Part shown: in pieces, positions 61,731-64,000 of the stretch
How the letters are laid out: every line of letters starts with the position of its first letter
Position numbering within the stretch: position 1 is the first letter of the stretch
Assembly (NCBI RefSeq): GCF_012927745.1
Contig: NZ_JABBKX010000001.1
Location: 620,001-684,000, forward strand
Source: Neoroseomonas marina
Lineage (GTDB): Bacteria; Pseudomonadota; Alphaproteobacteria; Acetobacterales; Acetobacteraceae
DNA length: 64,000 bases
Direction of reading: 5' to 3'
Position numbers and translations under genes: made by a program
The notes under the pieces: model-generated
Seen by the model: only the letters and a program-made list of their open reading frames with translations
Database searches by the model: none
Told to the model about the DNA's origin: nothing

Positions 61731-62939
61731 ATGCCGGGCGCCAGTATCGAGACGCGCCAATCCTGGATCGTCGCCATCGCTGCCGTGACCATGCTCGCCC
61801 TCGCGCAGGGCGGGCCGCTGACGGTCGTCATCGGACTCGTCCCGATCGCCGAGACCCTCGGCGGCGGACGGTCGCTGCCGGCGATGGCGACGTCGCTCGC
61901 CTATCTCGGCTCCGGCGTCGGCGGGGTGATCTGCGGGCTGCTCGCCGCGCGCATCGGGCAGCGGCTGGTCGCGATGATGGGCGGGGCTTCGGTGCTGGCG
62001 GGGCTGTGGCTCGCCTCGCTGGGCGAAGGCTGGTCGCTGCTCGCGGGGATCGGGCTTGGCGTCGGGCTGTTCGGCAACGGGGCGCTGTTCGCGCCGATGG
62101 TCGCCTATGTCTCCCTGTGGTTCGACCGCCGGCGCGGCACCGCGCTCGCGCTCGTCTCCTCGGGGCAATATGTCGCGGGCTTCCTCTGGCCGTCGGTCTT
62201 CGAGCGCACCATCGCCGCCTTCGGCTGGCAGGCGACGATGCGGACCTACGGCACCATCGCGGCGGCGGTGATCGTCGCGCTCGGCGCGACCGTCATCGCG
62301 CCGGCGCCGGTGCCCACGGGCGGGCCGTCGCTGCGCCTGGCGGGCAGCGAGCGACGCGTGCTCGGCATGCGGCCGAATGCGGCGCTCGCCCTGCTCTCGG
62401 CCTGTTCCTTCCTGTGCTGCATCCCGATGGCGATGCCCGCGGCGCATCTCGTGGCCTTCTGCGGGGATCTCGGCATCGCGGCATCGCGTGGGGCGGCGAT
62501 GCTGTCGGTGCTGCTGCTCGCGGCCTTCCTGTCGCGGCAGTTCTGGGGCTGGCTGTCGGACCGGATCGGCGGGCTGTGGACGGTGATGGCGGGGTCGGCG
62601 GCGCAGGTCGTGGGGATGCTCGGCTTCCTCGCGACGCAGGACGAGGCCGGGCTGTTCTTCGTCGCCGCGGCCTACGGACTCGGCTTCGGCGGCATCATCC
62701 CCGCCTACGTCCTGGCGGTGCGGCAGTACTTCCCCGCCGCGGAGGCCGCGTGGCGGGTGCCGGCGCTGCTCTTCGTCAGCGCCTCGGGCATGGGGGCCGG
62801 CGCCTGGCTCGCCGGGACCATCTACGACCGCGTCGGCTATTACGCGGCCGCGTGGTGGGTCGGCATCGCGGCCAACCTGGTGCAGCTCGCGCTGGTCGGC
62901 CTCCTGCTCAGCCGCCAGCGCCGCTATGCCCCGGCCTAG
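61731..62939 (+). CDS. Major facilitator superfamily transporter
   Basis: A 402-residue inner-membrane protein with about twelve hydrophobic segments. The MFS loop 2-3 motif is weak (GLLAARIGQRLVAMMGG), the second half has a corresponding GWLSDRIGGLWTVMAG, and LVSSGQYVAGFLWPSVFERT lies in helix 5. The sequence type resembles monocarboxylate/oxalate-type MFS carriers found near catabolic genes, but no substrate can be fixed. Its stop is directly followed by the convergent cydB stop with no spacer. Confidence 0.9.
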   Translation: MPGASIETRQSWIVAIAAVTMLALAQGGPLTVVIGLVPIAETLGGGRSLPAMATSLAYLGSGVGGVICGLLAARIGQRLVAMMGGASVLAGLWLASLGEGWSLLAGIGLGVGLFGNGALFAPMVAYVSLWFDRRRGTALALVSSGQYVAGFLWPSVFERTIAAFGWQATMRTYGTIAAAVIVALGATVIAPAPVPTGGPSLRLAGSERRVLGMRPNAALALLSACSFLCCIPMAMPAAHLVAFCGDLGIAASRGAAMLSVLLLAAFLSRQFWGWLSDRIGGLWTVMAGSAAQVVGMLGFLATQDEAGLFFVAAAYGLGFGGIIPAYVLAVRQYFPAAEAAWRVPALLFVSASGMGAGAWLAGTIYDRVGYYAAAWWVGIAANLVQLALVGLLLSRQRRYAPA

Positions 62940-63953
62940 CTAGTAGTAGGTCAGGTCGCGCGCCTTGCCGCCGAAGACGCGCCACGCGAGCACCGTGTAG
63001 GCGAGGATCACGGGCAACACGAACAGCGCCCCGGCGAGGATGATCGACAGGCTCTCCGGCGCGCTCGCCGCCTGCCAGATGGTCAGCCGGTCCGGCACCA
63101 CGAAGGGGAAGAAGGACCAGGCGAGGCCGGCGAAGAACAGCGCGAAGAGCGCGACCGCGCCCCAGAAAGGCAGGCGCCGCAGTGCGTCGTCCGGCAGCGG
63201 CATGTGCTTCAGCAGGCTCGCGATGCCGAGGAGCAATGCCGCCGTGGCGACCGGCAGCGGCGCGAGCAGCAGCATGTCCGGCAGGGCGAACCAGCGTTCG
63301 AAGATGCGCGTGCTGACGAGCGGCGTCACCGCCGAGACGAGCAGGATGCCGAGCCCCATCGGCCAGATCGCCTGCCGTGCCCAGCCGATCGCGCGGCGCT
63401 GCAGGTCGCCTTCCGTGCGCCAGACCAGCCAGGCCGCGCCGATGAACGCATAGGCGATGGCGAGACCGCCCGCGGCCATGGCGGCGAAGGCGAGCGCGGC
63501 CGGTCCTTCCGCGAAGCCCAGGATGTAGCGGCCGAGCATCCAGCCCTGCGACAGCGCGGCGAGCAGCGAGCCGGCGACGAAGGCGTGGTCCCAGCGGCGC
63601 TTTTCCTTCAGGTCGCCGGCCTTGGCGCGGAACTCGAAGGCCACGCCACGCAGGATCAGCCCGGCGAGCATCAGCGCCACCGCCAGGTACAGCTGCGTCA
63701 GGATCAGCCCATGCGCCATGGGGAAGGCGACCAGGAGCAGCCCGATCCCCAGGACAAGCCAGGTCTCGTTCGCGTCCCAGAAGGGCCCGATCGCGGCGAT
63801 CATGCGATCGCGCTCGGCTTCCCCGTCCGCGCGCGGCAGCAACAGGCCGACGCCGAGGTCGAACCCGTCCAGCACCACGTAGAGCAGGATGCTGAGCGCC
63901 ATCAGCGCCGCGAAGACGACAGGCAGCCATTCGGCGGGAATGAACGGGGTCAT
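62940..63953 (-). CDS. cydB: Cytochrome bd-type ubiquinol oxidase subunit II
   Basis: A 337-residue membrane protein with eight or nine hydrophobic segments. The N-terminal LYVVLDGFDLGVGLLLP and the ANETWLVLGIGLLLVAFP segment are hallmarks of CydB/CioB. The enzyme reduces oxygen to water with quinol electrons and works at low oxygen or under cyanide or nitric oxide stress. The absence of a very long quinol loop cannot be judged because subunit I is almost wholly outside the window. It overlaps the cydA stop by 4 bases (ATGA). Confidence 0.95.
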   Translation of the reverse strand: MTPFIPAEWLPVVFAALMALSILLYVVLDGFDLGVGLLLPRADGEAERDRMIAAIGPFWDANETWLVLGIGLLLVAFPMAHGLILTQLYLAVALMLAGLILRGVAFEFRAKAGDLKEKRRWDHAFVAGSLLAALSQGWMLGRYILGFAEGPAALAFAAMAAGGLAIAYAFIGAAWLVWRTEGDLQRRAIGWARQAIWPMGLGILLVSAVTPLVSTRIFERWFALPDMLLLAPLPVATAALLLGIASLLKHMPLPDDALRRLPFWGAVALFALFFAGLAWSFFPFVVPDRLTIWQAASAPESLSIILAGALFVLPVILAYTVLAWRVFGGKARDLTYY

Positions 63954-64000
63954 GGCGTGGCCACCTTCGAGACCGGCATGGCGGTGCCGGGTACCGCTTC
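63950..64000 (-). CDS. cydA: Cytochrome bd-type ubiquinol oxidase subunit I, C-terminal end only
   Basis: Only the last 16 codons are in the window, reading EAVPGTAMPVSKVATP before a TGA that overlaps the cydB ATG. The identity rests on the gene order cydA-cydB and the translational overlap, not on recognisable domains. Confidence 0.7.
   Translation of the reverse strand, partial: EAVPGTAMPVSKVATP

Overview
The window reads as a chromosome segment of a very GC-rich alphaproteobacterium, most likely an Acetobacteraceae/Roseomonas-type organism. The reasons are the conserved alphaproteobacterial order rplU-rpmA-obgE-proB-proA-nadD-rsfS-rlmH-gpmI-envC-ctpA-deacetylase-rppH, several orphan Bug/TctC-type solute-binding proteins, a DUF6481 protein, an HWE-family histidine kinase and strong G/C bias at third codon positions. 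No species can be named from the sequence alone.

Left part (1-9.4 kb): a leftward envelope cluster made of an SGNH/AlgX-like protein cut by the window edge, an MBOAT O-acyltransferase, an AsmA-like protein and a large AMP-ligase/acyl-carrier/PlsC fusion. Small rightward genes (DUF6481 and DUF3606-like) and an MDR-type oxidoreductase follow. From 9.5 to 13.7 kb there is an HWE sensor kinase, an LLM flavin monooxygenase and a Bug protein.

Core part (13.7-33 kb): the housekeeping cluster on the minus strand covers ribosomal proteins L21 and L27, the Obg GTPase, proline and NAD biosynthesis, ribosome silencing, 23S rRNA methylation, glycolysis, peptidoglycan-hydrolase activation and RNA decapping. 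It is repeatedly interrupted by apparent late-comers: two Bug proteins, an SBP_bac_5 protein, a secreted hydratase-like protein, a DUF1398-MarR-NnrU cassette and a DUF1269 protein. Two adjacent genes, rsfS and rlmH, lack an ATG, GTG or TTG at the position homology predicts. A 16-bp perfect inverted repeat lies over the probable marR promoter.

Island (about 33.24-51.94 kb): immediately after a tRNA-Ser(CGA) the sequence becomes visibly less GC-rich and turns into a genomic island. Its left half is a defence region: a type III-like restriction pair (Res and Mod), a DUF262/DUF1524 GmrSD-like protein, the C-terminal half of an IetS/IteS-type subtilase lodged inside a broken serine recombinase, a 5'-truncated DNA methyltransferase, a ParDE toxin-antitoxin pair and a frameshifted phage-type gene. 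Its right half is a divergent cluster of six exported proteins: three trypsin-like serine proteases with three unrelated C-terminal regions, a metzincin-type zinc protease and two lipoproteins. Two of the serine protease genes share a 646-bp direct repeat covering exactly the exported protease module, in which I see no mismatch. This protease cluster is my best candidate for an undescribed system.

Right part (52.3-64 kb): GC-rich chromosome resumes with speD-speE and a membrane protein, a PepSY-like lipoprotein/response regulator/sensor kinase/MipA operon, two tandem Lin0512-family proteins, a VOC protein, a tandem-rhodanese sulfurtransferase, a beta-barrel outer membrane protein and an MFS transporter. 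Last come cydB and the extreme 3' end of cydA on the minus strand.
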